Positions 16,685 to 23,960 of a DNA stretch of 30,540 nucleotides are shown piece after piece. Within the stretch, counting starts at the first letter, position 1. Every line of letters starts with the position of its first letter. The notes under the pieces are model-generated. The model was not told the origin of the DNA. It did no database searches and saw nothing but the letters and a program-made list of their open reading frames with translations. The position numbers and the translations under genes are program-made. This DNA is from Bacilli bacterium (GTDB taxonomy: Bacteria; Bacillota_I; Bacilli_A; RF39; UBA660). The stretch covers positions 1-30,540 of the forward strand of contig JAFWJL010000005.1 in the NCBI GenBank assembly GCA_017511605.1, in the 5' to 3' direction.

Positions 16685-17359
16685 ATGAATAGACCTATAA
16701 AACTCTTAATATTAATTGTTATGTCTTTATCTGTATACTTTATCTATCAAAATACTAAAGAATCTAATATACAAATATTATCCTTAGGAGATGGCTTATC
16801 AAAGGGAATAAACTCTTATACAATAAGTGAATACAGTCATTTGAATTATTATGAAGATTACTTAAAAAAACAGAATAAAAAAGTAAATTTAATTACTAAG
16901 TATTCTAAAAAAGATTTAACTATTCATGAATTATTAGAATTAGTAAAAACGAATAATACATTAAAAAGAGATTTAATGGAATCACATATACTGTTTATCA
17001 CAGTAGGATACAACGATTTACTTTATAAAATGAGTTTAGAAGAAGATATAAGTATACCTAAATTAAATAAAATAATTGATGAAATAAATAATGAATATAA
17101 CGAATTATTAAAAGAAATATCAAAGTATTATAAGAATGAAATAATAGTTATAGGATATCCAAAATCTAATAAAGATGATTACTATCTAAGTTTAGGTGTA
17201 AGAAAGCTAAATAAAATACTAAACTCTAATACATATATAGATACTTATAACCTTCTAGATAATAGAAAAAAATATTTTTCGAATCCTAATAATTATTATC
17301 CCAATAGACAAGGATATAAGAAAATATATGAAGAGATAAAAAGAATAGTTAACTATTGA
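16685..17359 (+). CDS. SGNH-like membrane-anchored protein, catalytic residues replaced
   Basis: 224 residues with an N-terminal membrane helix (residues 5-21) and an SGNH/GDSL-hydrolase-like domain outside. Block I reads LGDGLSKG, with Gly37 where the nucleophilic Ser of GDS belongs. Block III keeps GYND. Block V reads NNYYPNRQGY, with Tyr205 where the catalytic His of DxxHPN belongs. The fold assignment comes from these blocks and the helix pattern; activity is doubtful. GGAGG lies just before ATG 16685, directly after the murA terminator, with no space for a separate promoter. Confidence 0.7.
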   Translation: MNRPIKLLILIVMSLSVYFIYQNTKESNIQILSLGDGLSKGINSYTISEYSHLNYYEDYLKKQNKKVNLITKYSKKDLTIHELLELVKTNNTLKRDLMESHILFITVGYNDLLYKMSLEEDISIPKLNKIIDEINNEYNELLKEISKYYKNEIIVIGYPKSNKDDYYLSLGVRKLNKILNSNTYIDTYNLLDNRKKYFSNPNNYYPNRQGYKKIYEEIKRIVNY

Positions 17360-17423
17360 TACTTAATAGATTTTATATTATAAAAAACCACTTTTAAAAA
17401 AAGTAAAAGATATTAAACAACTT

Positions 17424-17457
17424 ATAAAAGAGCAAAACGCTCTTTTATTTGATTTTT
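17424..17457 (+). terminator. Terminator after the SGNH gene
   Basis: A 10-bp stem ATAAAAGAGC/GCTCTTTTAT with an AAAAC loop, then TTGATTTTT. Its tail forms the -35 element of the next promoter. Confidence 0.9.
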
Positions 17458-17477
17458 AAAGTAAAAGATGATATAAT
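17449..17477 (+). promoter_or_regulatory. Promoter for the HExxH gene
   Basis: TTGATT (17449-17454), 17-base spacer, TATAAT (17472-17477) with the TGa extension. A near-consensus promoter, with its -35 inside the preceding terminator tail. Confidence 0.85.
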
Positions 17478-17506
17478 ATACACGTTTCTAAAAAGGGGGA
17501 TTCACT

Positions 17507-18604
17507 ATGTTAGATGATAAATTCTTAACTAATATTAAAGATGCGCCAGAAGTAGTTGAAAATTTGATAATAGGTGCAGGAGTTGTTTTAGTATATGTAA
17601 CGACAAGTACTTTAGTAAAAAGATTAATAATATGTAGAGATTATGATACTAAGCATATTAAAAGAATAAGAAAACGACCAGAATTAATTCAAAAATACCA
17701 TGAAGTAAATTTAGATAGAATTAATAATGAAGAATATAGGGATGCTCTTAAAGCCTTTTCAAAGAAAATGATAGAAACTCTACCTAAATCTAATTTAATT
17801 AATTTCTATAATAATATTAATAAATTAAAAATAAGTAAAAGTATTCAACCAATTCTTATAAGAGCAGCAGCTGATTATGAACCTGTAACTAATAAAATAC
17901 ATTTAGGAATATCAGAAGGTACATTTGTTGATATAAATGTATTATTCCATGAACTTATTCACATGGCTAGTTCAATATATAAAAATGGAGTTACATATAC
18001 AGGATTTTCGCAAAGAACTCACTTAGGATATTCTGCAATTGGTATGGGACTTACTGAAGGATACACACAATTTTTAACAGAAAGAATTTTTGGAATTAAA
18101 CCACTTTATGAACCATACTTAAAGGAAATGGAAATATCACAAAACGTTGAAAAAATTATTGGAAAAGATAAAATGCAAGAATTGTTCTTTAATGCTGATT
18201 TAAAAGGATTAGTAAAGGAACTAGGAAAGTATTCAAGTGAACAAGAAACTCTTGCTTTCATTAAAAAAGTAGATTTTATAAATCAATACGAAACAAGGGC
18301 GCGTACTCATTCTAATTATCAAACAAAACTAGTTGAAGAAGCAAATAAAGATGTATATAAATACCTATTAAAAATATATAAAACAAAACAAGAAAAATAT
18401 CTTAAAGAAGGTATAATAAATCAGAAAGAATTTATAAATAGAATAGCAAGTTTTATATATGATATAAAATTAGATAAATATCAATATAATGCAGTTTTGG
18501 TAGATAAAAAAGATAGAAAAGAAGTCATAAATGCAGTTTTAACTGATGAAAGATTACATAGTAAAGTTCATCAAAAATTATTTTTAATGTCTAATGAAAA
18601 ATAA
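17507..18604 (+). CDS. Membrane-anchored HExxH putative zinc metallopeptidase
   Basis: 365 residues with no product I can name. One hydrophobic helix (residues about 19-38) is near the N-terminus. A zinc-binding HELIH motif at 148-152 sits in a hydrophobic context (VLFHELIHMAS), and 32 residues later GLTEGYTQFL offers Glu184 as third ligand, the gluzincin arrangement. The C-terminal 170 residues are helical and lysine-rich. Orientation in the membrane is not clear from the sequence. It has its own strong promoter and a GGGGG ribosome site before ATG 17507, so it appears monocistronic, between the SGNH gene and rpmE. Confidence 0.7.
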   Translation: MLDDKFLTNIKDAPEVVENLIIGAGVVLVYVTTSTLVKRLIICRDYDTKHIKRIRKRPELIQKYHEVNLDRINNEEYRDALKAFSKKMIETLPKSNLINFYNNINKLKISKSIQPILIRAAADYEPVTNKIHLGISEGTFVDINVLFHELIHMASSIYKNGVTYTGFSQRTHLGYSAIGMGLTEGYTQFLTERIFGIKPLYEPYLKEMEISQNVEKIIGKDKMQELFFNADLKGLVKELGKYSSEQETLAFIKKVDFINQYETRARTHSNYQTKLVEEANKDVYKYLLKIYKTKQEKYLKEGIINQKEFINRIASFIYDIKLDKYQYNAVLVDKKDRKEVINAVLTDERLHSKVHQKLFLMSNEK

Positions 18605-18621
18605 TTAAATATAAAAAACAC

Positions 18622-18650
18622 TTGATAAATAATGAAATATTTGATATATT
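18622..18650 (+). promoter_or_regulatory. Promoter for rpmE
   Basis: TTGATA (18622-18627), 17-base spacer, TATATT (18645-18650) with a TGa extension. Confidence 0.8.
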
Positions 18651-18655
18651 AATAA

Positions 18656-18700
18656 CGCGAATTGAATTACTATGACTAATGTTGTCATGGCGGAAGGAGA
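18656..18700 (+). promoter_or_regulatory. Possible L31 autoregulatory leader
   Basis: The roughly 50-base 5' leader of rpmE has an ATGAC/GTCAT hairpin with a 7-base loop. A CGC near the transcript start could pair with the GCG just before GGAAGGAG. L31 leader motifs are described in Firmicutes; identity with them is an inference from structure and position only. Confidence 0.4.
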
Positions 18701-18706
18701 GATAAT

Positions 18707-18922
18707 ATGAAAAAGGATATACATCCAGAAGTAAAAGATTGTACAGTAACTTGTGCTTGTGGTAACACATTCACTTGTAAATCAACTAAATCAGAAATCA
18801 ATGTTGAAATTTGTTCAGAATGTCATCCATTCTATACTGGAAAACAAAGTAGAGCATCAAGAGCAGGTAGAGTTGACAAATTCAATAAGAAATATGGATT
18901 TACATCAAAAGAAGCTGAATAA
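18707..18922 (+). CDS. rpmE: 50S ribosomal protein L31, zinc-binding form
   Basis: 71-residue L31 of the large subunit. It opens [19 protein letters not shown], continues with [12 protein letters not shown] and ends with the basic segment [11 protein letters not shown]. The Cys residues (C-x-C near residue 18 and CxxC in CSECH) mark the C+ zinc-containing type. GGAG lies 9-10 bases before ATG 18707. A single-gene transcript is likely, with promoter, structured leader and terminator. Confidence 0.97.
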   Translation: MKKDIHPEVKDCTVTCACGNTFTCKSTKSEINVEICSECHPFYTGKQSRASRAGRVDKFNKKYGFTSKEAE

Positions 18923-18934
18923 GCTTCTTTTTTT
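18911..18934 (+). terminator. rpmE terminator
   Basis: Stem GAAGCT/AGCTTC (18911-18916, 18922-18927), extendable by A-T pairs, then seven T. It overlaps the rpmE stop codon. Confidence 0.9.
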
Positions 18935-18980
18935 GTGTAAAAATATTAATAATATCTAGATTTACATTCTTAATTTATTG

Positions 18981-18986
18981 TATAAT
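18981..18986 (+). promoter_or_regulatory. -10 element for the unknown ORF before rpiB
   Basis: A perfect TATAAT with a poor -35 region, 20 bases before the preferred start ATG 19006. Confidence 0.5.
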
Positions 18987-19005
18987 TATAATGAAGGTGA
19001 TGTAT

Positions 19006-19593
19006 ATGATAGCAACAGCAATTAAAACATTTGAATATATGACATTAAGAGAGATTATTCACCTAAAAAATAAATATCTAGTTCAAAAATATGAAGATGC
19101 AATAGCACAATTAAAAAAAGATAAAATGGCAATAAAAATAGTAGAAACTTCATATGGTGAATCAATAGCGGATATAGTAGAGACTATAGAAGAAACTAAA
19201 ATGGAAAATAGAAGTGAAAGCTTTTTCCCGGGAGCAGATATAATGGTTTATCCAGGAATAAGAGAAGCACATGCCGAAAAAGAATATACATGTGATTTTT
19301 CAGGAGCTACAATAAGCAAAGGCAGTTTATACGTTAATTATAGACCTATGCTTAAAAATATTAATAATGGTAATGCCTATGTATTAAAGAGAACTATAAG
19401 AATAGAACCAGCATATGCCTATGATTTACCTACTAATATTAGTGAACTAGAAGCATTTAATGACAAGATATTAAACTACGCATATTTTGATAATGAAGGT
19501 ATACAATATGATTATTTATTTAGCCAAACAGGCGGTCTACAATTTAAAAAATTAAGTAGGAGGAAAAAAAATGAAAATAGGTATAGCAAGTGA
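19006..19593 (+). CDS. Hypothetical protein upstream of rpiB
   Basis: 195 residues that I do not recognise. The N-terminal third is helical and charged (TFEYMTLREIIHLKNKYLVQ). The middle holds a compact segment with one Cys, YTCDFSGATISKGSLYVNY, followed by RPML and a proline-containing stretch. No signal peptide or membrane helix is seen. AAGGTGAT at 18994-19001 supports ATG 19006 rather than ATG 18991. The last 23 bases overlap rpiB in another frame and contain the rpiB ribosome site, so the two are probably coupled. Codon use looks like that of the neighbours. Confidence 0.65.
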   Translation: MIATAIKTFEYMTLREIIHLKNKYLVQKYEDAIAQLKKDKMAIKIVETSYGESIADIVETIEETKMENRSESFFPGADIMVYPGIREAHAEKEYTCDFSGATISKGSLYVNYRPMLKNINNGNAYVLKRTIRIEPAYAYDLPTNISELEAFNDKILNYAYFDNEGIQYDYLFSQTGGLQFKKLSRRKKNENRYSK

Positions 19594-20014
19594 TCATAGA
19601 GGATATGATTTAAAAGAATTACTTTTAAAAGAATATAAAAGAGAAAATGTTGAATTAATTGATTATGGTACAGATTCAGAAGATCCAGCAGATTATCCTG
19701 ATTTAGCATTTAAATTAGCTGAAGATGTAAGAGATAAAAAATTAGATTTTGGACTAACAATTTGTGGTTCTGGAATTGGTATGAGTATGGCATGTAATAA
19801 AGTAAAAGGAATACGTGCTGCTAGAGTAAAAGATATAGAAGATGTAATTGTTACTAGAAATGATAATGATGCAAATATCCTATCTTTCTCAGGAAAATCC
19901 TCATTAGAATTATCAATAGCTATTATTAATAGAATGATTGATACTCCAGCTTCAATGGATGAAAGACATGTTAGAAGAAGAAATAAAATAGCTGAATATG
20001 AGGAAAATAACTAA
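19571..20014 (+). CDS. rpiB: Ribose 5-phosphate isomerase B
   Basis: RpiB/LacAB-family isomerase of the pentose phosphate pathway, interconverting ribose 5-phosphate and ribulose 5-phosphate. It has 147 residues. The active-site features are ASDHRGYDLK (Asp8-His9), CGSGIGMSMACNKVKGIRAA with the catalytic Cys, and RNDNDANILSFSG. AGGAGG lies 8 bases before ATG 19571, within the preceding ORF. It couples through TAATG (20012-20016) to the DUF1146 gene. In Bacillus the homologue is in the same prfA-spoIIR-mntP neighbourhood. Confidence 0.95.
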   Translation: MKIGIASDHRGYDLKELLLKEYKRENVELIDYGTDSEDPADYPDLAFKLAEDVRDKKLDFGLTICGSGIGMSMACNKVKGIRAARVKDIEDVIVTRNDNDANILSFSGKSSLELSIAIINRMIDTPASMDERHVRRRNKIAEYEENN

Positions 20015-20208
20015 TGGGAAAATTTTTCTTATACTTAGTTGTAACCATACTAGTAATATGGGCAATGGATTCTATTAATATAAATGGTATATTTAAAAAA
20101 AATAAAGTTATTCAAGCAACGGTGCTATATTTCTTTTTAGGAATATCCTTAATATATTTAGTAACTAACTTTTTAATGGATTTATTTACTATTACGAAAT
20201 TATTCTAA
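20014..20208 (+). CDS. DUF1146 small membrane protein, YwzB-like
   Basis: 64 residues with two membrane helices (about 4-18 and 35-58) joined by a basic loop (KKNKVIQA). The pattern of a central FKKNKVIQATVLYFFLGISLIYLVTNF segment fits DUF1146 (YwzB), whose gene stands near murA and the spoIID/spoIIQ genes in Bacillus. Function is unknown. Its start overlaps the rpiB stop. Confidence 0.7.
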   Translation: MGKFFLYLVVTILVIWAMDSININGIFKKNKVIQATVLYFFLGISLIYLVTNFLMDLFTITKLF

Positions 20209-20214
20209 AAGTAA

Positions 20215-20243
20215 GTATAATTCTTTTTTTTTGGGAAAAACTT
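20215..20243 (+). promoter_or_regulatory. Candidate sigma-F promoter for spoIIQ
   Basis: GTATA (20215-20219), 14-base spacer, GGAAAAACTT (20234-20243). It resembles the forespore sigma-F pattern of a GYATA -35 and a GGnnAnAnT -10. spoIIQ is a known sigma-F target in Bacillus. No sigma-A type promoter of comparable quality is present here. Confidence 0.5.
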
Positions 20244-20259
20244 ATATTGAGGTGATAAT

Positions 20260-20880
20260 ATGACTAAGGTAAGATTGAAATTACCTATCCTATTCCTATT
20301 TTTAGTAGCCCTTGTAATTTTGCCTGTTTTAACATTAAAGTTTGTAAGTAATGAACCAGAAGAAGAACTAACTGATTACACAATGGATGAAGTAATAACA
20401 AGTGATATGCCTGTAATAAACCAAACTACAATAATAAATCCATATACAGATCCATCGGTTACAGTTAAGAAAGGATACTATGATTATAAAGGAGATGAAG
20501 ATAGTCAAGTGTCTTCAATAGTTAAACATGATAATACATATATCCAAAATACTGGAATTGACTATGTTGGAGAAAATACATTCGATGTAGTATCTATTCT
20601 AAATGGTACAGTAATTAATGTTAAAGAAGATGAAGAATTAGGAAAATCAGTAGAAATTAAGCATGATAATGGAATGATTTCTATTTATCAAAGTTTAAGC
20701 GAAGTATTTGTTAAAAAAGACGATGTAATATCACAAGGATTAGTAATAGGAAAAAGTGGGGAAAACAAATTAGATAAAGACTTAGGAAACCATCTGCATT
20801 TTGAAATATATGACAATGGTGGAGCCGTTAATCCTCTTAATTATCTAAATACCGAAATATCTTTAGAAAAAGGAAATTAA
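20260..20880 (+). CDS. spoIIQ: SpoIIQ-like M23 sporulation protein, zinc site altered
   Basis: 206 residues: an N-terminal membrane helix (residues about 8-28), a linker, and a degenerate M23/LytM domain (about 90-200). SpoIIQ in the forespore membrane joins SpoIIIAH across the intermembrane space during engulfment. The block IKHDNGMISIYQSLSEVFVK and GNHLHFEIYDNGGAVNPLNYL are SpoIIQ-like. The first zinc motif reads NTGID (Asn97 in place of His), while D101, H178 and H180 remain, so hydrolase activity is probably lost, as in Bacillus SpoIIQ. The murA/DUF1146/mbl neighbourhood supports the call. GGTGAT precedes ATG 20260. Confidence 0.8.
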   Translation: MTKVRLKLPILFLFLVALVILPVLTLKFVSNEPEEELTDYTMDEVITSDMPVINQTTIINPYTDPSVTVKKGYYDYKGDEDSQVSSIVKHDNTYIQNTGIDYVGENTFDVVSILNGTVINVKEDEELGKSVEIKHDNGMISIYQSLSEVFVKKDDVISQGLVIGKSGENKLDKDLGNHLHFEIYDNGGAVNPLNYLNTEISLEKGN

Positions 20881-20893
20881 TTCCTTTTTTTTT
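20867..20893 (+). terminator. spoIIQ terminator
   Basis: Stem AAAAAGGAA/TTCCTTTTT (20867-20875, 20881-20889) around ATTAA, then more T. It overlaps the stop codon. Confidence 0.85.
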
Positions 20894-20904
20894 GTTTTAA
20901 ATAA

Positions 20905-20913
20905 TGTTAGAAT
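20905..20913 (+). promoter_or_regulatory. Extended -10 promoter for mbl
   Basis: TGTTAGAAT between the spoIIQ terminator and the mbl start; no good -35. Confidence 0.55.
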
Positions 20914-20935
20914 TAAAATGGAAGGACTGATGATT

Positions 20936-21928
20936 ATGCTAGCAAGAGATATTGGAATTGATTTAGGAACAGCTAATGTTTTAATCTACTTGAAAGGAAA
21001 AGGAATAGTTCTGAATGAGCCTAGTATAGTTGTCGTTGATACAGATACAAAAAAAGTAATTGCGGTAGGAGAAGAAGCAAAAGAAATGTTAGGAAGAACT
21101 CCTGACAAAGTAAAAGCAATTAAACCTATGAAAGACGGAGTAATTGCCGACTTTGAATTAACAGAAATAATGCTTAATAATTTTATAAAAAAAGCAAAAG
21201 CGAGAAGAGTAATAGCCCGCCCTAGAATTTTAATTTGTTGTCCTACGAACATTACTCAAGTAGAGAAAAATGCAATTAAAGAAGCAGCAGAAAGAACTGG
21301 AGCTAGAAAAGTATATATTGAGTATGAACCAAAAGTTGCAGCAATAGGTGCAGGTATGGATATATCAAAACCTACAGCCAACATGGTATTAGATATTGGT
21401 GGAGGAACAACTGATATTGCGGTATTATCACTAAATGGAATAGTATCTAGTGCCTCAGTAAAGATTGCTGGTAATACATTAGATAATGATATAATCAAAT
21501 ATATTCATGATAAATATAAATTATTAATTGGAGAAAAAACAGCTGAAGATATAAAAATTAATTTTGCAAATATTTATAAACCAAAAGATAAAGAAAAGCA
21601 AGAAGTAAGGGGTAGAGATCTTATTACTGGACTTCCTAAAGCAATAACTATTACTCAAAAAGAGACAAAAGATGCTATGGAAGATAGTATAAAGAAAATT
21701 ATTAAATCATGTAAGAATGTTTTAGAACAAACTCCTCCAGAATTATCCGCAGATATTGTGGAAAAAGGTGTAATATTAACTGGTGGAGGAGCTATGCTTT
21801 CTGGATTAATGGAAAGGCTAGAAGAAGAATTAACAATTCCAGTATTAATAGCTGAAACACCACTTACTTGCGTAGCAGAAGGAACTGGTATATTATTAGA
21901 AAATCCAAAATTACTAGAAGAAGAATAG
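20936..21928 (+). CDS. mbl: Rod-shape actin homologue Mbl (MreB family)
   Basis: A bacterial actin that guides side-wall synthesis. From ATG 20936 the product starts MLARDIGIDLGTANVLIYLK, almost the same as Bacillus Mbl. Actin nucleotide motifs are present: phosphate 1 DIGIDLGTAN, phosphate 2 DIGGGTTDIAV, and the adenosine motif ILTGGGAMLSGL. The 330-residue length is normal. Earlier in-frame ATGs at 20918 and 20930 overlap the GGAAGGA ribosome site. I favour Mbl over MreB because of close sequence match and the spoIIQ-mbl order. In Bacillus spoIIID stands directly before mbl; it is absent here. Confidence 0.92.
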   Translation: MLARDIGIDLGTANVLIYLKGKGIVLNEPSIVVVDTDTKKVIAVGEEAKEMLGRTPDKVKAIKPMKDGVIADFELTEIMLNNFIKKAKARRVIARPRILICCPTNITQVEKNAIKEAAERTGARKVYIEYEPKVAAIGAGMDISKPTANMVLDIGGGTTDIAVLSLNGIVSSASVKIAGNTLDNDIIKYIHDKYKLLIGEKTAEDIKINFANIYKPKDKEKQEVRGRDLITGLPKAITITQKETKDAMEDSIKKIIKSCKNVLEQTPPELSADIVEKGVILTGGGAMLSGLMERLEEELTIPVLIAETPLTCVAEGTGILLENPKLLEEE

Positions 21929-21934
21929 TATATT

Positions 21935-21943
21935 TGTTATAAT
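21935..21943 (+). promoter_or_regulatory. Extended -10 promoter for the tagO-like gene
   Basis: TGTTATAAT, 22 bases before ATG 21966; poor -35. Confidence 0.65.
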
Positions 21944-21965
21944 AGATATTGAAAGAAGTGAAATT

Positions 21966-23057
21966 ATGAAAATACAATTACTAAGTGCTGCTAAAATAGT
22001 ACTTGCAACATTTTTATTCTCAGGAGTAATTATGTATTTAATGAGAATAGTTGCAAAACATATAGGAGCTATGGACAATCCAACAGATGCCGAAGGAAAA
22101 AGACATATTCACAAAGTAGCAACTCCAAAACTAGGAGGTTTAGGAATATTCTTAGGTTTCTTATTTGGATATATGTTATTTGGTGAACAAAGTGTAAGAA
22201 TGAATTCAATTCTTATAGGTAGTTTCCTTATAGTATTAATTGGTATATTTGATGATTTAAATCCAATAAAAGCAAAATATAGAATTTTAGTTCACATAAT
22301 AGCAGCTTGTGTAATAGTCTTTTATGGAGGAATATTACTTGATAATATTACAGCTTTTGGATATTCAATAAATTTTGGAATATTAGCCTATCCAATAACT
22401 ATAGTATTCTTAGTAGCATGTACAGATATAATTGATTTAATAGATGGTTTAGATGGTTTAAGCGGAGGAATATGTAGTATTTTCTACTTAACTATCGCAA
22501 TAATAGGATTCTTTCAAGGAAGATCAGGATCATTAGTAATGATACTTTCACTTATAATGTTAGGATCTACTTTAGGATTCTTACTTCATAACTTTCATCC
22601 AGCTAAAATATTTGCTGGTGACTGTGTTACATTTATGGGATTTATTATTGGAGTAATTACTTTATTAGAATTTAAAGGACCTGCATTAATATCATTCTTT
22701 GTACCAATAACTATTTTAGGAATACCTATCTTAGATACATTATTCGCAATAATAAGAAGATTATTAAAGGGTCAACCACCATTCCAAGCAGACAAACAAC
22801 ACTTGCATCATCAATTACTAGGAATGAATTTTTCACAAACAGTCACAGTATTAATAATTTATGGAATAAATATATTATTTGCTACAGCGGCAATATTCTA
22901 TACATTAAAAGATCCATTAATTGGAGAAATAATATTTGTAATTTTATTTATTCTAGTAGTATGGTTTATTCTACATACAACTATAATCTCAGATAAAACA
23001 CCTCAGAAAACAGAAGAATTGTTAAATAAAATAAAAATTAAAAAGAAAGAACTCTAG
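21966..23057 (+). CDS. Undecaprenyl-phosphate GlcNAc-1-phosphate transferase (TagO/WecA-like)
   Basis: A polytopic membrane enzyme (363 residues, about 10-11 helices) of the MraY/WecA superfamily. It transfers a sugar-1-phosphate from a UDP-sugar to undecaprenyl phosphate, the first step of wall teichoic acid or other envelope glycan synthesis. Motifs are GMD-type AMDNPTDAEGKRHIHK, GIFDDLNPIKAKYR, DLIDGLDGLSGG and KQHLHHQLL, which replaces the usual RDHIHHRL. The motif GDCVTFMGF replaces the common GDSGS/GNxGS. The C-terminal tail is short and basic. It follows mbl with its own promoter. Confidence 0.88.
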   Translation: MKIQLLSAAKIVLATFLFSGVIMYLMRIVAKHIGAMDNPTDAEGKRHIHKVATPKLGGLGIFLGFLFGYMLFGEQSVRMNSILIGSFLIVLIGIFDDLNPIKAKYRILVHIIAACVIVFYGGILLDNITAFGYSINFGILAYPITIVFLVACTDIIDLIDGLDGLSGGICSIFYLTIAIIGFFQGRSGSLVMILSLIMLGSTLGFLLHNFHPAKIFAGDCVTFMGFIIGVITLLEFKGPALISFFVPITILGIPILDTLFAIIRRLLKGQPPFQADKQHLHHQLLGMNFSQTVTVLIIYGINILFATAAIFYTLKDPLIGEIIFVILFILVVWFILHTTIISDKTPQKTEELLNKIKIKKKEL

Positions 23058-23069
23058 AGGTTCTTTTTT
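23046..23069 (+). terminator. Terminator of the tagO-like gene
   Basis: Stem AAAGAAC/GTTCTTT (23046-23052, 23060-23066) with the stop codon in the loop, then T. Confidence 0.8.
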
Positions 23070-23111
23070 ATTTATACCTATCTTAATAAAATGAAAAAGG
23101 TAGGTGAAGAC

Positions 23112-23819
23112 ATGATAGATTTTATAGTGGTAGAAGACAACTTATACTATATAAATGAATCTAAAAAAATAATTGATAAAGTAATGATGAGTTATGATAT
23201 GGATTATTATTTTATAGTATATGATAAATATAGAAAGGAATTATTAAACAAAGATAATTTTAAAATATATATTATTTCATATCAAGAAGATTCAATAAAA
23301 TTAATTAAGTATATAAGAGAAGAATTAGATGATTGGAAATCTTTAGTAATTATTCTTTATAAAGACAGGAAAGACAAAGAAGAATTGTTAAAAGAAAATT
23401 TATTCATAGTAGACTATATTAATAAGAGAAAACACTTTGAAGAAAAATTATTAAGAAATATTCAAATATGTTTAAAAAACTATGATCAAAGACCTAATTC
23501 ATTAAAATATACATATAAAAATATTCTGTATAATATAGAATTTAATAAAATATTATATATAGAAAAAGAACAGGATAATAAAAGATGTATTATATACACA
23601 AAAAATAAAAAATATTATATTCCAGGCACTCTTAATAACTTAATAAAACAATTAGATAATAGATTCATAAAAAGTAGTAGAAGTTACATAATTAATACTG
23701 AACAAATATCTTCTTATGATATAAAAAGTAATATATTAACTTTTAAAGGTAAAATAAGATTAAACTGTATATCTAGAGATAATAAAAGAATAATAATTAA
23801 TAATTTAAGAAGAGTATAA
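23112..23819 (+). CDS. LytTR-domain regulator with degenerate receiver
   Basis: 235 residues from ATG 23112 (AGGTGA just upstream; ATG 23091 is too early). The N-terminal 115 residues look like a response-regulator receiver: acidic pair in VVEDN (E8, D9), but YIISYQED at 53-60 replaces the usual YxLDI, so the phospho-acceptor Asp is missing. The C-terminal half is a LytTR DNA-binding domain (LKYTYKNILYNIEFNKILYI..., RFIKSSRSYIINTEQI, FKGKIRLNCISRDNKR). No histidine kinase gene is adjacent. It is probably a phosphorylation-independent transcription regulator; its targets are unknown. Confidence 0.8.
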   Translation: MIDFIVVEDNLYYINESKKIIDKVMMSYDMDYYFIVYDKYRKELLNKDNFKIYIISYQEDSIKLIKYIREELDDWKSLVIILYKDRKDKEELLKENLFIVDYINKRKHFEEKLLRNIQICLKNYDQRPNSLKYTYKNILYNIEFNKILYIEKEQDNKRCIIYTKNKKYYIPGTLNNLIKQLDNRFIKSSRSYIINTEQISSYDIKSNILTFKGKIRLNCISRDNKRIIINNLRRV

Positions 23820-23901
23820 TTTGTCGATATAAAGCGTATTTTTACAGAAAAAAGAAAAACTAATACAAGTTACGGAAAAATATCAATATTATTTCTATAT
23901 T

Positions 23902-23910
23902 TGTTAAAAT
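23902..23910 (+). promoter_or_regulatory. Extended -10 promoter for the cold-shock gene
   Basis: TGTTAAAAT, followed by a hairpin CTACCA/TGGTAG (23916-23921, 23935-23940) at the predicted 5' end of the leader. The 80 bases between the LytTR stop and this site show no other feature I can support. Confidence 0.5.
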
Positions 23911-23960
23911 TGAAACTACCAGCAAGATAAAAAATGGTAGAATGTGAGGTGTAGAAGTAA

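Noticed and set aside
18753..18959. 68-codon ORF within rpmE
   Set aside because: Fully overlaps the conserved L31 gene in another frame and its terminator; no homology pattern.
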